Assembly: GCA_945902075.1 (NCBI GenBank)
Contig: CAMDMA010000015.1
Location: 1-64,000 of the forward strand
Source: Candidatus Kuenenia stuttgartensis
Lineage (GTDB): Bacteria > Planctomycetota > Phycisphaerae > Phycisphaerales > SM1A02
DNA: 64,000 bases
Reading direction: 5' to 3'
Each line of letters starts with the position of its first letter. Within the stretch, counting starts at the first letter, position 1. The notes under the pieces are model-generated. The model did no database searches. It saw nothing but the letters and a program-made list of their open reading frames with translations, and was not told where the DNA came from. Below, piece by piece: positions 9,203-18,260 of the stretch. The translations under genes and the position numbers were made by a program.

Positions 9203-9928
9203 ATGACAACTGCAAAGGCTGAAGTTCTGATTGTCGAAGACGAGCCCGAGATCGCGGAGCTCATCGAGTTTCACGCAGAACGCGCGGGAATGAGAGCGCG
9301 CACGATTCATAGCGGTAAGCTTGCACTGGAGTTGATTCGTCGAGAAAAGCCGGACGTCATTGTGCTTGACCTCATGCTTCCCGATCTCGACGGACTTGAA
9401 GTTTGTCGTCGGCTGAAGCAGTCTGATGACACCCGCGGCATTCCGATCGTGATGGTCACGGCGAAGGGTGAGGAAGCTGACATTGTTGCTGGCATCGAAC
9501 TCGGTGCCGACGATTACGTCACGAAGCCGTTTAGCCCGCGCGTGCTGATGGCCCGGCTGCGCAACGTGCTTCGGCGCAACGGCGCAGTCGATGAAGCCTC
9601 ACCAAAGAACGATCGCATGATTTTGCTTGGCGGGAAGATTGTGATTGATCTCGACCGACACGAGACGGTCGTGGAATCACGGAAGGTCGAACTCACGCTG
9701 ACTGAGTTTGGCATCCTTCACTACCTCGCGGGTCGACCGGGCTTCGTGCGCACGCGCGATCAGATCATCGGCGCCGTCCACGGAAAGAGCACCGTGCTTT
9801 CGAGCCGGACAGTCGACGTCCACATCACCGCACTTCGCCGCAAACTTGGCGACATGGCTGACTGTGTGGAAACCGTGCGTGGCGTGGGATATCGGTTCGC
9901 TGACGCAAGCACCAGCGATGATGATTGA
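9203..9928 (+). CDS. phoB: Phosphate regulon response regulator PhoB
   Basis: DNA-binding response regulator that activates phosphate-starvation genes. 241 residues: receiver domain about 6-122 with acidic pocket EDE (12-14), phosphoacceptor Asp56 in VIVLDLMLPDLDG and the conserved Lys in TKPFSP; OmpR-type winged helix from about 140, including TLTEFGILHYLAGRPG, SRTVDVHITALRRKLG and RGVGYRF. It stands directly before phoR and the pst genes, which supports PhoB over other OmpR-family members. The 11-bp repeats upstream suggest autoregulation. Confidence 0.93.
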   Translation: MTTAKAEVLIVEDEPEIAELIEFHAERAGMRARTIHSGKLALELIRREKPDVIVLDLMLPDLDGLEVCRRLKQSDDTRGIPIVMVTAKGEEADIVAGIELGADDYVTKPFSPRVLMARLRNVLRRNGAVDEASPKNDRMILLGGKIVIDLDRHETVVESRKVELTLTEFGILHYLAGRPGFVRTRDQIIGAVHGKSTVLSSRTVDVHITALRRKLGDMADCVETVRGVGYRFADASTSDDD

Positions 9929-10007
9929 GACGGTCATCGTCAGGGGCACGCTTCATACCTCGTTCGCCTGAGATAATCGGCAGTCGGTTTCACTTGAGTC
10001 TCGTACG

Positions 10008-11360
10008 ATGCCGGCAGAAATGCCCCCTGCGCTCTTTCTTCAACTCGAATCGTCACAGCCGCGCGAGTGGTTGGTCGGATGGGTTGTTGCTGCGCTCCTT
10101 GCGATCGCGTGGATCGCGACATCGCTGATCCGTGCACGGAGCCGTCTTCGACTTGAGCGTACGCTTCAGGAGGACGCCATCACCGGCCGCGAGGAGTCTT
10201 CGTTTCCGCTTCTTGAACCGATCGCGAGCGCCTCGATCCGTCGCATCCGTGTGGAGCGCGAGCGACAATTACGACTCGCCGATCGACTCGGCGAAATCGA
10301 GCGAGTGCTTCGTGCGACACCGATCGCAGTCATCGCACTCGATCACCTTCAGCGGGTTGTTTCGGCGAACCCAGCTGCAGAGCGCCTGCTCGGCTTCGAT
10401 GAGCGCACCGCACGAGGTCGGCTGCTTCAGGAGAGCGTGCGGCAACCTGGCTTAAATCGAGCTGTGTCCAAAGCCTTCGGTGGCGATGGACGCATGACTG
10501 GTGAGTTACACCTTGACCTTGATCCGCCGCTTGAAGTGCAGGTGTCCTGCGAACCGCTTCACACAGACGGCCAACCTCCCGGACTCGTACTTAGCCTCGT
10601 CGATGTAACACGGATGCGGCGACTTGAGTCGATGCGAAGTGAATTCGCCGCGAATGTCTCCCACGAGCTTCGAACGCCGATCACAAATATCAAGGGTTAT
10701 GTCGAGACGATGCTGCAAGTGGACGTGACGGATCCCGCTCAGAGTCGTCGATTTCTTGAGATTGTGCACCGGAACACCGTTCGGCTTTCAGGCATCGTTG
10801 AGGACATCCTCACGCTCGCCTTTCTTGAGGAGCCAGAGGCGAAGCAGACCTTGGTCAAGCTTCCGCTTGATGCTGAAGAGGTCGTGCGCCAAGTGATTGA
10901 AGACCTTGGATCCGTGGCCAGTGCCAAGAAGATGACGCTGATTGCCAATGCGGACATCAGCATGCGCATCCTTGGGAATCGATCTCTCGTCGAGCAGGCC
11001 TTGGCGAATCTCATTTCCAACGCCATCAAGTACTCAAGCGAAGGAACATCCATCGACGTTTGTGTCAGCAGTGAAGATGGCTTCATCCGGCTTGCAGTCG
11101 CCGACAGTGGGCCGGGAATCTCGCCAAAGCACCTCCCTCGTATCTTTGAACGCTTTTACCGCGTCGATAAGGCTCGCGCGCGAACGCAAGGTGGTACCGG
11201 ACTTGGACTTGCGATCGTGAAACATATCGCGACGATCCATGGTGGAAAAGTCGAGGTGACCAGTCGGATCGGCGAAGGGAGCCGCTTTAGCCTGCTGCTT
11301 CCTGCCACTTCTGCGATGGTGGATTCCAATCCCGAACGGGTGCAGAAACAAACCTATTGA
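10008..11360 (+). CDS. phoR: Phosphate regulon sensor histidine kinase PhoR
   Basis: Inner-membrane kinase that phosphorylates PhoB when phosphate is scarce. 450 residues: one N-terminal membrane segment (about 21-41), a PAS domain (about 95-200), HisKA with phosphoacceptor His219 in VSHELRTPITNIKGY, and an HATPase domain with LISNAIKYS (N box), DSGPGIS (G1), FERFYRVDKAR (F box) and GTGLGLAIVKH (G2). The single membrane segment with no large periplasmic loop is normal for PhoR, which senses through PstSCAB/PhoU. 79 bases after phoB; the Pho box of pstS begins at the base after its stop. Confidence 0.93.
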   Translation: MPAEMPPALFLQLESSQPREWLVGWVVAALLAIAWIATSLIRARSRLRLERTLQEDAITGREESSFPLLEPIASASIRRIRVERERQLRLADRLGEIERVLRATPIAVIALDHLQRVVSANPAAERLLGFDERTARGRLLQESVRQPGLNRAVSKAFGGDGRMTGELHLDLDPPLEVQVSCEPLHTDGQPPGLVLSLVDVTRMRRLESMRSEFAANVSHELRTPITNIKGYVETMLQVDVTDPAQSRRFLEIVHRNTVRLSGIVEDILTLAFLEEPEAKQTLVKLPLDAEEVVRQVIEDLGSVASAKKMTLIANADISMRILGNRSLVEQALANLISNAIKYSSEGTSIDVCVSSEDGFIRLAVADSGPGISPKHLPRIFERFYRVDKARARTQGGTGLGLAIVKHIATIHGGKVEVTSRIGEGSRFSLLLPATSAMVDSNPERVQKQTY

Positions 11361-11389
11361 ACATGATCTTTACATGATCTTTATGTGAG
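11361..11389 (+). promoter_or_regulatory. Putative Pho box of pstS (three 11-bp units)
   Basis: ACATGATCTTT occurs twice head to tail (11361-11371, 11372-11382), followed by a degenerate third half site ATGTGAG (11383-11389). Read on the other strand the units are 7-bp half sites (CTCACAT, ATCATGT, ATCATGT) separated by AAAG, exactly the 7+4 layout of PhoB boxes. It begins directly after the phoR stop and about 110 bases before the pstS start. Confidence 0.65.
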
Positions 11390-11501
11390 TCCGGGACTGT
11401 GCTCGCCGTTATCCCCGTCCAAATGCCACGCTCTCCGGGCAAACTCGATGGCACCCGAATGCAGCCCTAGAAACGCTGCAGCACAGACTCTGGAACGAAA
11501 C

Positions 11502-12512
11502 ATGAACACATTCCTGAAGACCGCCGCACTCGGAATCCTCGCATCGACCGCAATGATTGCAGCCTCCGCGCCGCAAGGCCAAACGGAAACCCCGAACCTG
11601 AAGGCACTCAAGGGCGCCATCAAGATCGACGGCTCTTCCACGGTCTATCCCATCACGGAGGCCGTCGCTGAGGAATTCAACAAGGTCGCCGGAAAGGTGC
11701 GCGTCACCGTCGGGATCTCTGGAACCGGCGGCGGCTTTAAGCGCTTCAGCGCGGGCGAGATCGACATCGCTGATGCGTCCCGCCCAATCAAGCAGGCCGA
11801 GTCGGACGCGGCATCGAAGTCGAAGATCGAATTCGTGGAACTACCCGTCGCCTACGACGGGCTCACGATTGTCGTGAACCCGAAGAACACCTGGTGCGAC
11901 TCTCTCTCGGTCGACCAGATCACCAAGCTTTACTCCGCCTCCGGTGGAATCAAGACGTGGAAGGACCTCAACCCAGCATGGCCGGAGAAGGCGATCAAGG
12001 TCTACTCGCCGGGCACAGACTCGGGGACTTTTGATTATTTCAAGGAAGTGACCGTCGGAAAAGAGGGCTCTATCCGCAGCGATATGAGTGTTTCCGAAGA
12101 CGACAACGTGCTCGTCCGCGGCGTCTCGGGCGATGAGGGAGCCATTGGCTTCTTCGGATGCGCGTACTACTTTGAAAATAAAGACAAGGTGAAGGCACTT
12201 TCAGTGGATGGCGGCAAGGGACCCATCATGCCGAGTACCGCGACGATTGAGGATGGTTCCTACGCGCCGTTTAGCCGGCCGCTCTTTATCTATGTGAATA
12301 AGGCCAGCGCTGCGAAGCCCGAAGTGATTGCGTTTATCGACTTCTACCTGAAGAACGCACCAACCCTTGTGAACGAAGTTGGCTTTGTAAAGCTTCCAGA
12401 GACGATTGGATCGAAAGTGGCAGCGAACTGGGCGCGCCGGCGGCTGGGTACGCAGTTCACGTCGTCCACTGGCGGGGCTGTGAAGGGATCTCTCGCAAAC
12501 GTTTACGAATAA
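11502..12512 (+). CDS. pstS: Phosphate ABC transporter, substrate-binding protein PstS
   Basis: Exported phosphate-binding protein that feeds the PstCAB importer. 336 residues; residues 1-23 form a signal peptide (MNTFLKTAALGILASTAMIA). The binding-site motifs are visible: IDGSSTVYPITEA, ISGTGGGFKRFSAGEIDIADASRP, and PGTDSGTFDYFKE. The ATG at 11502 is chosen over an in-frame GTG at 11385 because it opens directly into the signal peptide and because the GTG lies inside the Pho box. A strong hairpin follows at 12538, which may give pstS more transcript than the permease genes. Confidence 0.95.
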   Translation: MNTFLKTAALGILASTAMIAASAPQGQTETPNLKALKGAIKIDGSSTVYPITEAVAEEFNKVAGKVRVTVGISGTGGGFKRFSAGEIDIADASRPIKQAESDAASKSKIEFVELPVAYDGLTIVVNPKNTWCDSLSVDQITKLYSASGGIKTWKDLNPAWPEKAIKVYSPGTDSGTFDYFKEVTVGKEGSIRSDMSVSEDDNVLVRGVSGDEGAIGFFGCAYYFENKDKVKALSVDGGKGPIMPSTATIEDGSYAPFSRPLFIYVNKASAAKPEVIAFIDFYLKNAPTLVNEVGFVKLPETIGSKVAANWARRRLGTQFTSSTGGAVKGSLANVYE

Positions 12513-12537
12513 TCGCGCGACCTCTATAAATGAGTTT

Positions 12538-12567
12538 GCACCGCGGCGGCGAAAGCTGCCGCGGTGC
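12538..12567 (+). terminator. Strong hairpin between pstS and pstC (attenuator or partial terminator)
   Basis: GCACCGCGGC (12538-12547) pairs perfectly with GCCGCGGTGC (12558-12567), with part of the GGCGAAAGCT loop able to extend the stem. It is followed only by CTTTC, so read-through is likely. In many bacteria a similar hairpin after a binding-protein gene raises the ratio of binding protein to permease. Confidence 0.6.
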
Positions 12568-12605
12568 CTTTCACGGTTTCCTCTCGCATTCCTCGCCCAA
12601 GATTC

Positions 12606-13607
12606 ATGGGCATCCGGGTACGTTGCCCGGCTCGTGAACCAGCCGTGACCGCCCTTCCCACCACTTCTTCGACGCAACAGCGCGACCTACGACGACTCGG
12701 GACTCCGAAGTCAGTCTCCGCGCGTGCCTTCCGCGAGCGATTGATCGTCGCATGCCTCGCCGTCGCGGCAACTTTTTCAATTCTTGTCACGACGACGATT
12801 GTCGTGGTCCTCGCGAAGGAGACCGTCGGTTTCTTTGCCTTTCCCGATGTCACGGTTGGTGAGTTTTTCGGGAGCACCGAGTGGAACCCGCTCCTCGGAG
12901 CTGAGAAGCACTTCGGTATCTGGCCACTCATTTCAGGGACCGTGCTGGTCACCGTCATTGCCGGGTCGTTTGCGCTGCCGATTGGCCTCATCGCTGCGCT
13001 CTATCTCAGTGAGTACGCGAGCCCACGAATTCGCGCAACGCTGAAGCCCGCGCTCGAAATCTTGGCGGGTATTCCCACCGTTGTCTACGGATTTTTTGCT
13101 CTGACGGTCATCACGCCCGCACTGCAGAAACTGAGCCCGGCATTCGGCAACTACAACGCCATGAGCGCTGGTCTCGCGACGGGAATCATGATCCTTCCGA
13201 TCGTGTGTTCACTCTCAGAAGATTCGCTGCGCTCGGTGCCGCGCAGCCTGCGTGACGGAGCGTTCGCGCTTGGCGGAACCCGCTTCGATGTCTCCGTGAA
13301 AGTTGTGCTTCCGGCTGCACTTTCTGGCATTGTTGCCGCGTTTCTTCTCGCAATCTCGCGCGCGATCGGCGAGACGATGATCGTGGCGCTCGCTGCTGGC
13401 GGAATTGCACAGATCACGGCAAACCCAGCCGCCGAAGTGCAGACCATGACCGCCTACATGGTGCAGATCTTTCTTGGCGACGCACCGGCAACCGGTGTGG
13501 AATACAAGTCAAGTTACGCGGTGGCCGCGATGCTCTTCGTAATGACATTCGTCCTCACGATGATTGGCCAAGCGATTCTCAGGCGATTCCGCGAGGAGTA
13601 CGACTGA
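12606..13607 (+). CDS. pstC: Phosphate ABC transporter permease PstC
   Basis: Membrane subunit of the phosphate importer. About 333 residues with six membrane segments; the permease signature EAA-like loop reads SLRDGAFALGGTRFDVSVKVVLPAA and the typical ILAGIPTVVYGFFAL and ISRAIGETMIVALAAGG are present. The start is uncertain: ATG 12606 is used here; GTG 12564 (inside the hairpin) and GTG 12645 are also in frame and none has a clear ribosome site. The stop and the pstA start share a base (TGATG). Confidence 0.92.
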   Translation: MGIRVRCPAREPAVTALPTTSSTQQRDLRRLGTPKSVSARAFRERLIVACLAVAATFSILVTTTIVVVLAKETVGFFAFPDVTVGEFFGSTEWNPLLGAEKHFGIWPLISGTVLVTVIAGSFALPIGLIAALYLSEYASPRIRATLKPALEILAGIPTVVYGFFALTVITPALQKLSPAFGNYNAMSAGLATGIMILPIVCSLSEDSLRSVPRSLRDGAFALGGTRFDVSVKVVLPAALSGIVAAFLLAISRAIGETMIVALAAGGIAQITANPAAEVQTMTAYMVQIFLGDAPATGVEYKSSYAVAAMLFVMTFVLTMIGQAILRRFREEYD

Positions 13608-14545
13608 TGGCGACCACCCGCTCCACCGCGTCGAGAGTTTTCTCGGATCGCGCCTTTCTGTGGACCTGCCTGATCGCGACGAATGTCGCGGTGGTCGTGC
13701 TTGCAGTTCTACTCGTTTCCATCTTTTGGCAAGGATGGGGAACACTTGAGTGGAGCTTCATCACAAACTTTGCCTCAAGAAAGCCTGCCGAAGCTGGGAT
13801 CCGCGCGCCGCTCATGGGATCAATCTGGGTCTGCACGATTTGTGGGCTTGTCGCACTCCCGCTTGGTGTCGGAACCGCGATATTCCTTGAGGAGTTCTCG
13901 CGAAAGTCGCGCTTCACGCGCATCGTCCAAACCAACATCATGAATCTCGCCGGTGTTCCGTCGATCGTCTACGGAATTCTCGGCCTCACCGCGTTTGCCC
14001 GGATGTTTGGAGCGTTCGGAACCAATACCGATGAGGCGATCACCTTCGGCAGTGAGGAAAGCTTCTGGTATCTGCGTATTCCGTTTGGTTCAAGCGTGCT
14101 CGCCGGTGGCCTCACGCTGATGCTTGTCATTCTTCCGGTTGTCATCATCGCGACACAGGAAGCGCTTCGCGCAGTTCCATCGTCGCTCCGCTCCGGCGCA
14201 ATGGCACTAGGAGCCACTCCGTGGCAAACGGTGTGGGGAATCACACTGCCCGCCGCGGTTCCCGGGATCATGACCGGCGCGATCTTGGCCATGAGCCGCG
14301 CGATCGGCGAGAGTGCGCCGCTGCTCGTCCTCGGGGGACTCCTCTTCGTCCTCAACACTCCAGAAAATCTCATGAGTGATTTCGCGATCCTTCCCCTCCA
14401 AATCTACAACTGGGCAGGGCGACCACAGGATGACTTTCATCTGATCGCAGCGAGTGCGATCATCGTTCAGCTTGCAGTCCTGTTTCTCTTCAACGGCATC
14501 GCTGTCCTGATTCGCCAAAAACTGCAGAAGCCGTTGCAGTATTGA
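13607..14545 (+). CDS. pstA: Phosphate ABC transporter permease PstA
   Basis: Second membrane subunit of the Pst importer, pairing with PstC. 312 residues with six membrane segments. Conserved stretches: [29 protein letters not shown], and the ATPase-contact loop [25 protein letters not shown] followed by [16 protein letters not shown]. The ATG overlaps the pstC stop by one base, so translation is coupled. A conserved amphipathic insert (about 105-165) separates the second and third helices, as usual for PstA. Confidence 0.93.
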   Translation: MATTRSTASRVFSDRAFLWTCLIATNVAVVVLAVLLVSIFWQGWGTLEWSFITNFASRKPAEAGIRAPLMGSIWVCTICGLVALPLGVGTAIFLEEFSRKSRFTRIVQTNIMNLAGVPSIVYGILGLTAFARMFGAFGTNTDEAITFGSEESFWYLRIPFGSSVLAGGLTLMLVILPVVIIATQEALRAVPSSLRSGAMALGATPWQTVWGITLPAAVPGIMTGAILAMSRAIGESAPLLVLGGLLFVLNTPENLMSDFAILPLQIYNWAGRPQDDFHLIAASAIIVQLAVLFLFNGIAVLIRQKLQKPLQY

Positions 14546-14564
14546 CACGGAATTGAGCACCAAC

Positions 14565-15467
14565 ATGCAGTCCGATGCCTCAACCACTCCGCCGTCGAGC
14601 CCCGCGCACAAGCCTGGTCACTCATTTGCGACCGCTCAAGGAAATTCCGATCAAGGAAAATCCGATCTGGGTGGACCGATGCCCTCGAAAATGGGCGAAA
14701 AGATCAGCGCTACAGAAGTTGCGATCACCGTTCGAGGATTCTCGAGCTGGTATGGATCGTTCCACGCGCTGAAGAATCTCGATCTCGATATCGACGCACG
14801 GCATGTCACCGCACTCATCGGACCTTCTGGCTGCGGAAAGAGCACCTTTCTGCGGTGGATGAACCGCATGAACGACACAATTCCGGGCGCACGCGCGGAG
14901 GGTTCGATACAACTCGATGGAATGGACCTTCTGGCGAAGTCGGTGGATGTCGTCGACCTTCGCCGACACGTCGGGATGGTGTTTCAGAAGCCGAATCCGT
15001 TCCCAAAGTCGATCTTCGATAATGTCGCATTTGGACCGCGGCTCCACAAGACATACTCGCGCGCGGAGCTCGATGAGCTGGTCGAACAGAGCCTCCGCCA
15101 AGCATCGATTTGGAATGAAGTCAAGGACCGCCTGCATTCGTCTGCCTTGGGTCTTTCCGGCGGGCAGCAGCAGCGGCTTTGCATTGCCCGAGCCATCGCC
15201 GTCGGACCTGAGGTCCTCTTGATGGATGAGCCGTGCTCCGCACTCGACCCCAAGTCAACCCTCGCGATTGAGGAGTTGATCGAGAGCCTTGCCGACCGCT
15301 TCACCATTGTCATCGTGACTCACAACATGCATCAGGCTGCACGGGTTTCCGACAAAACTGCTTTCTTCTTTGAGGGCAAACTCATCGAATCTGGCGCGAC
15401 TGAGTCGATCTTCACTACTCCGAAAAACAAGCAGACTGAGGACTATGTGACAGGACGCTTCGGCTGA
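14565..15467 (+). CDS. pstB: Phosphate ABC transporter ATP-binding protein PstB
   Basis: ATPase that powers PstCA. 300 residues, with about 50 extra N-terminal residues (Ser/Pro/Lys-rich) before the ABC domain. Walker [10 protein letters not shown], PstB-specific [11 protein letters not shown]-loop [11 protein letters not shown], signature LSGGQQQRL, Walker [14 protein letters not shown] and the switch histidine in VIVTHNM are intact. It ends with the usual PstB tail [13 protein letters not shown] 14565 is preferred to an in-frame TTG at 14553. It follows pstA after 19 bases. Confidence 0.94.
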   Translation: MQSDASTTPPSSPAHKPGHSFATAQGNSDQGKSDLGGPMPSKMGEKISATEVAITVRGFSSWYGSFHALKNLDLDIDARHVTALIGPSGCGKSTFLRWMNRMNDTIPGARAEGSIQLDGMDLLAKSVDVVDLRRHVGMVFQKPNPFPKSIFDNVAFGPRLHKTYSRAELDELVEQSLRQASIWNEVKDRLHSSALGLSGGQQQRLCIARAIAVGPEVLLMDEPCSALDPKSTLAIEELIESLADRFTIVIVTHNMHQAARVSDKTAFFFEGKLIESGATESIFTTPKNKQTEDYVTGRFG

Positions 15468-15514
15468 CCACCGGAGAGCGAACTTCGCGTGAAGCCTCGT
15501 GATAGGATTGGGAG

Positions 15515-16171
15515 ATGCCTGTGAATCTTCAGTCGCGCGTGATCGATCTCCGAAGAAACTTGCTCGCGCTCGGCGCGCTCGTTGAGCAGCGCGTTGGCGC
15601 GGTGATTGAAGTCATCCGCGACGGAGATATCGATCTCGCTCGAAAAGTTCGTTCGGGTGATGCTGAAATCGACCAGATGCAGATCGATCTCGAGACTGAA
15701 TGCATGCGACTGCTTGCACTCGGTAGCCCGGTTGCGAGCGACCTTCGATTGATTCTCACTGCGATGCGCGTCTCGAATGAGCTTGAGCGCATCGCTGATA
15801 TGTGCAAAGGCATCTCGAAGCGTGTCATCCGACTTGTTGAGTCGGGTAACTACCGCTATCCCCCGCTGCTTGTTCAAATGGCCGAGGCTGCGAACGTGAT
15901 GCTTCGCGACGTACTCGTCGCCTTCTCGAATGAAGATATGGATCTCTGTCGGGAGATTCGTCGTGCCGACAGTTACATCGACGACCTCAATCGCGAGGTT
16001 GTCGCTTGGACACGCGAGTGGATTGCACAGGATGTCGAGAAGACTGGCGCTGCGATTGAACTCCTCGCCATCAGCCAACGGATCGAGCGACTCGCCGACA
16101 TCGTGACAGCGATCGCGGAAGACACCGTCTTTCTCGTCGAGGGCCGATTGATCCGCCACGGCGTTGAGTGA
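15515..16171 (+). CDS. phoU: Phosphate signalling protein PhoU
   Basis: Metal-binding helical protein that connects the Pst transporter to PhoR and represses the Pho regulon when phosphate is ample. 218 residues comprising two tandem three-helix PhoU repeats (about 8-95 and 115-205). Conserved elements: LIEQRVGAVI-like first helix, DAEIDQMQIDLE, RLILTAMRVSNELERIADMCKGI in repeat one and AISQRIERLADIVTAIAEDTVFL in repeat two. 47 bases after pstB; last gene of the regulon. Confidence 0.93.
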   Translation: MPVNLQSRVIDLRRNLLALGALVEQRVGAVIEVIRDGDIDLARKVRSGDAEIDQMQIDLETECMRLLALGSPVASDLRLILTAMRVSNELERIADMCKGISKRVIRLVESGNYRYPPLLVQMAEAANVMLRDVLVAFSNEDMDLCREIRRADSYIDDLNREVVAWTREWIAQDVEKTGAAIELLAISQRIERLADIVTAIAEDTVFLVEGRLIRHGVE

Positions 16172-16338
16172 GTGCGGCGCAGTTCATGCCGAATTTGCTT
16201 TGTGCCGGCAGGTCCGGTTGGGTTCTCTGCGAAAAGGTTCAAGTTCGTTCGCACTTCGATGATTGCGTCGTAGACTCGGCTCCGTCTGCGGACACTGTTG
16301 TCCCGCGGTCGTATCTCCATTCGTAGATGTAGCCATCC

Positions 16339-16857
16339 GTGCGTCCGACTGCATCCCGCCGCCAAAAATCGATCGGCCCAAAGCTGATCCTCGACGCGCG
16401 TCCCCGCCGGGATGTGGGGCTAGAACCTCGTACCGAATCGGTCTTCCGAAAGGCCGTGGCGTATGAGATGCTGCAGGCTCGCGAGTCAGCTCGAGATCGG
16501 ACCTTCGATCCGACCGATGCTCGCTGGAGGCTCGCAACGGAAACACAACAAGCGCTGCAGGGCGCTGTCCTCGCGTTCGAAGATCGAAGAGAACTGCTTG
16601 CGCTCGCGAACCGTCTCGGCATTCGTTCTTTTGATGCGAATCTAATTGTGGCACTTGTCCAAGATCGCGCCCGTCGCGGCGAGCCGCTTCAAAGTGCTGC
16701 TGCGACGATTGCAATGCTCCCAAATCCGCAGGGAAAGTGGCCAAAGGACACCGTGCACGCGCAAGGAGAACGCGGACTTGCTTGGATTTGGATTGCGGCG
16801 ATGGTGACAGCAGTCGCTGTGGACGCACTTCTCGTCGGCTGGCTGATGTTCAGCTGA
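16339..16857 (+). CDS. Tail-anchored protein of unknown function
   Basis: 172 residues, GTG start. Residues 1-145 are soluble, rich in Arg and Ala, with a helical, charged stretch around 40-95 (AVAYEMLQARESARDRTFDP, TQQALQGAVLAFEDRRELLALA). Residues about 146-168 form a single membrane segment (AWIWIAAMVTAVAVDALLVG) at the extreme C-terminus, giving a tail-anchor layout. No motif recognised. It lies 167 bases after phoU and converges with rnc. Codon usage resembles its neighbours, so it is likely a real gene. Confidence 0.6.
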   Translation: MRPTASRRQKSIGPKLILDARPRRDVGLEPRTESVFRKAVAYEMLQARESARDRTFDPTDARWRLATETQQALQGAVLAFEDRRELLALANRLGIRSFDANLIVALVQDRARRGEPLQSAAATIAMLPNPQGKWPKDTVHAQGERGLAWIWIAAMVTAVAVDALLVGWLMFS

Positions 16858-16932
16858 GCGTGATTTGCGTAGCGACTACTGTGAAACTTCGATTTCTATC
16901 ATCGCCGAGGCATAGAACTTTACTCTTGTGCC

Positions 16933-17661
16933 TCACGCTGTGGGAACGAGCCGGACTTCACCGCCGTCCGCGCGCTCGGCGAACCCCAACTCAACCAACG
17001 CTTCGAGCGCCGCGAGTTGCTCCGCAGTCTTCTTACTCATGCCCCAACACCCCTTGAAGCGACGACCGCCGAGTTCGACACAGATCTCGAAAGACTTCGC
17101 GTGATCCGGCCCTTGCTCGTCAAGTATCACATAGGTCGGGGTGCCAAGATCTTTGCGCTGCAGTGATTGCTGAAGCACGCTTTTAAAGTTTTGCTGGTGT
17201 CCGAGGCGCGCCGAGTCCTCAATGCGCGCACACACACAGCGGAGGATGAAATCTCGCGCGGGATCCATGCCTCCGTCGAGGTAGATCGCGCCCACAACCG
17301 ACTCGAACAACGCTGCAAGGAGCGACTGCGGCAACTGGGAACGGTCACCCATTCCCTTTCCGAGTTGCACCGCATCGGCGAGCCCAAGATCGATGGCGAT
17401 CTCGGCGCAGACGCGGCGGCTCACCGCGTTTGACTTGATCTTCGTGAGTTCACCCTCAAGCTCTTCGGGGAAGCGCCGGTAGAGGTGCTCACAGACGACC
17501 GCTCCCAAAATGGCGTCGCCGAGAAACTCCAAGCGCTCGTTACTCGCGACGCGCGAACTTGCGACGGACGCATGAATGAGCGACTGCGCGAGAAGCGCGC
17601 CCGTCTGAAACCGATAATCAATGCGTTGCTCGATGATTTCGAGCGAAATCGCCTCGTCCAT
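16933..17661 (-). CDS. rnc: Ribonuclease III
   Basis: Double-strand-specific endoribonuclease for rRNA and mRNA processing. 242 residues from the start chosen. RNase III domain: NERLEFLGDAILG signature, ELEGELTKIKSNAVSR, and ALFESVVGAIYLDGG with the second catalytic acidic site. The C-terminal dsRNA-binding domain (about 165-232) contains TPTYVILDEQGPDHAKSFE and GMSKKTAEQLAALEAL. An in-frame ATG at 17730 would add 23 residues (MFGAAGARAS...); 17661 is preferred because it places the usual ~8 residues before the first helix. Convergent with the tail-anchored gene. Confidence 0.93.
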   Translation of the reverse strand: MDEAISLEIIEQRIDYRFQTGALLAQSLIHASVASSRVASNERLEFLGDAILGAVVCEHLYRRFPEELEGELTKIKSNAVSRRVCAEIAIDLGLADAVQLGKGMGDRSQLPQSLLAALFESVVGAIYLDGGMDPARDFILRCVCARIEDSARLGHQQNFKSVLQQSLQRKDLGTPTYVILDEQGPDHAKSFEICVELGGRRFKGCWGMSKKTAEQLAALEALVELGFAERADGGEVRLVPTA

Positions 17662-17852
17662 GGTCGTTGGGGCCGAGATCGGCCACTCCTTGCGTGTGGT
17701 CGAGGCTCGTGCTCCAGCCGCCCCGAACATCGCGGCGGCTGGAGGACTCGCGTCGACTCATCAAACTGTACCTCGACTATCGGCGGTTTGAATCCTCGAT
17801 TGAGGCGGACTGAGAAAACCGGGATCACATTGATCGACCGTGCGTCAACGCC

Positions 17853-17881
17853 TTGCGGGAGCGCAGCTGACCTGCTACCTT
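17853..17881 (+). promoter_or_regulatory. Promoter of rpmH
   Basis: TTGCGG (17853-17858), 17-base spacer ending in TGC, and TACCTT (17876-17881), giving an extended -10 layout. It would start a transcript about 20 bases before the rpmH ATG, which has GAGGG 6 to 10 bases upstream. Confidence 0.55.
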
Positions 17882-17906
17882 TGCCGTCCCTCCAGAGGGT
17901 CTCACT

Positions 17907-18041
17907 ATGCATTACCCGCACAAGATCAGCCGTATCAAGAAAATCCGCGCCACTGGCTTTCGCAAGCGAATGTCGACGCGCAAGGGTCGCAAGATCATCA
18001 ACTCGAAGCGCGCGCTCGGTCGTGCGATTCGCGTCCGCTGA
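17907..18041 (+). CDS. rpmH: 50S ribosomal protein bL34
   Basis: 44-residue basic protein read directly from the sequence: after MHYPHKISRIKKIRA comes TGFRKRMSTRKGRKIINSKR, which matches the bL34 core (HGFRxRMxTxxGRxVLxxRR). The typical N-terminal KRTYQPSxxKRxR is replaced by a different leader, so the first ~12 residues are divergent. It has a good ribosome site (GAGGG), its own promoter (17853-17881) and a hairpin terminator at 18230. In most bacteria rnpA (RNase P protein) follows; nothing resembling rnpA is found in the next 340 bases. Confidence 0.85.
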   Translation: MHYPHKISRIKKIRATGFRKRMSTRKGRKIINSKRALGRAIRVR

Positions 18042-18071
18042 CTTTGACGGATCCGTCGCGTAGCACGGACT

Positions 18072-18107
18072 CGTGAGTTTTCGTGAGGCCGCGTGAGTTT
18101 TCGTGAG
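18072..18107. repeat. Direct repeat, 2 x 16 bp with 20-bp period
   Basis: CGTGAGTTTTCGTGAG occurs at 18072-18087 and again at 18092-18107, in the 3' untranslated region of rpmH. Each copy itself contains two CGTGAG hexamers. Confidence 0.8.
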
Positions 18108-18229
18108 TTCTCGGGGTCTCTCGGGGCTTCTCTTAGCTCTTCGAGATCGACCCGGATTCCGCGAAATCCCTCGCGATCTAACATTTGTCCTTCGGTTTCC
18201 GAAGACCACGGTATCGAGATATGACTTCC

Positions 18230-18260
18230 AGCGCCGCGCTCGTTGCGGCGCTTTCTATTT
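18230..18260 (+). terminator. Terminator of rpmH transcript
   Basis: 8-bp perfect stem AGCGCCGC/GCGGCGCT (18230-18237 and 18245-18252) with a 7-base loop, followed by TTCTATTT. It lies about 190 bases after the rpmH stop. Confidence 0.65.

Noticed and set aside
11385-11501. Earlier GTG start for PstS
   Set aside because: It falls inside the Pho box and puts 39 residues before a complete signal peptide.
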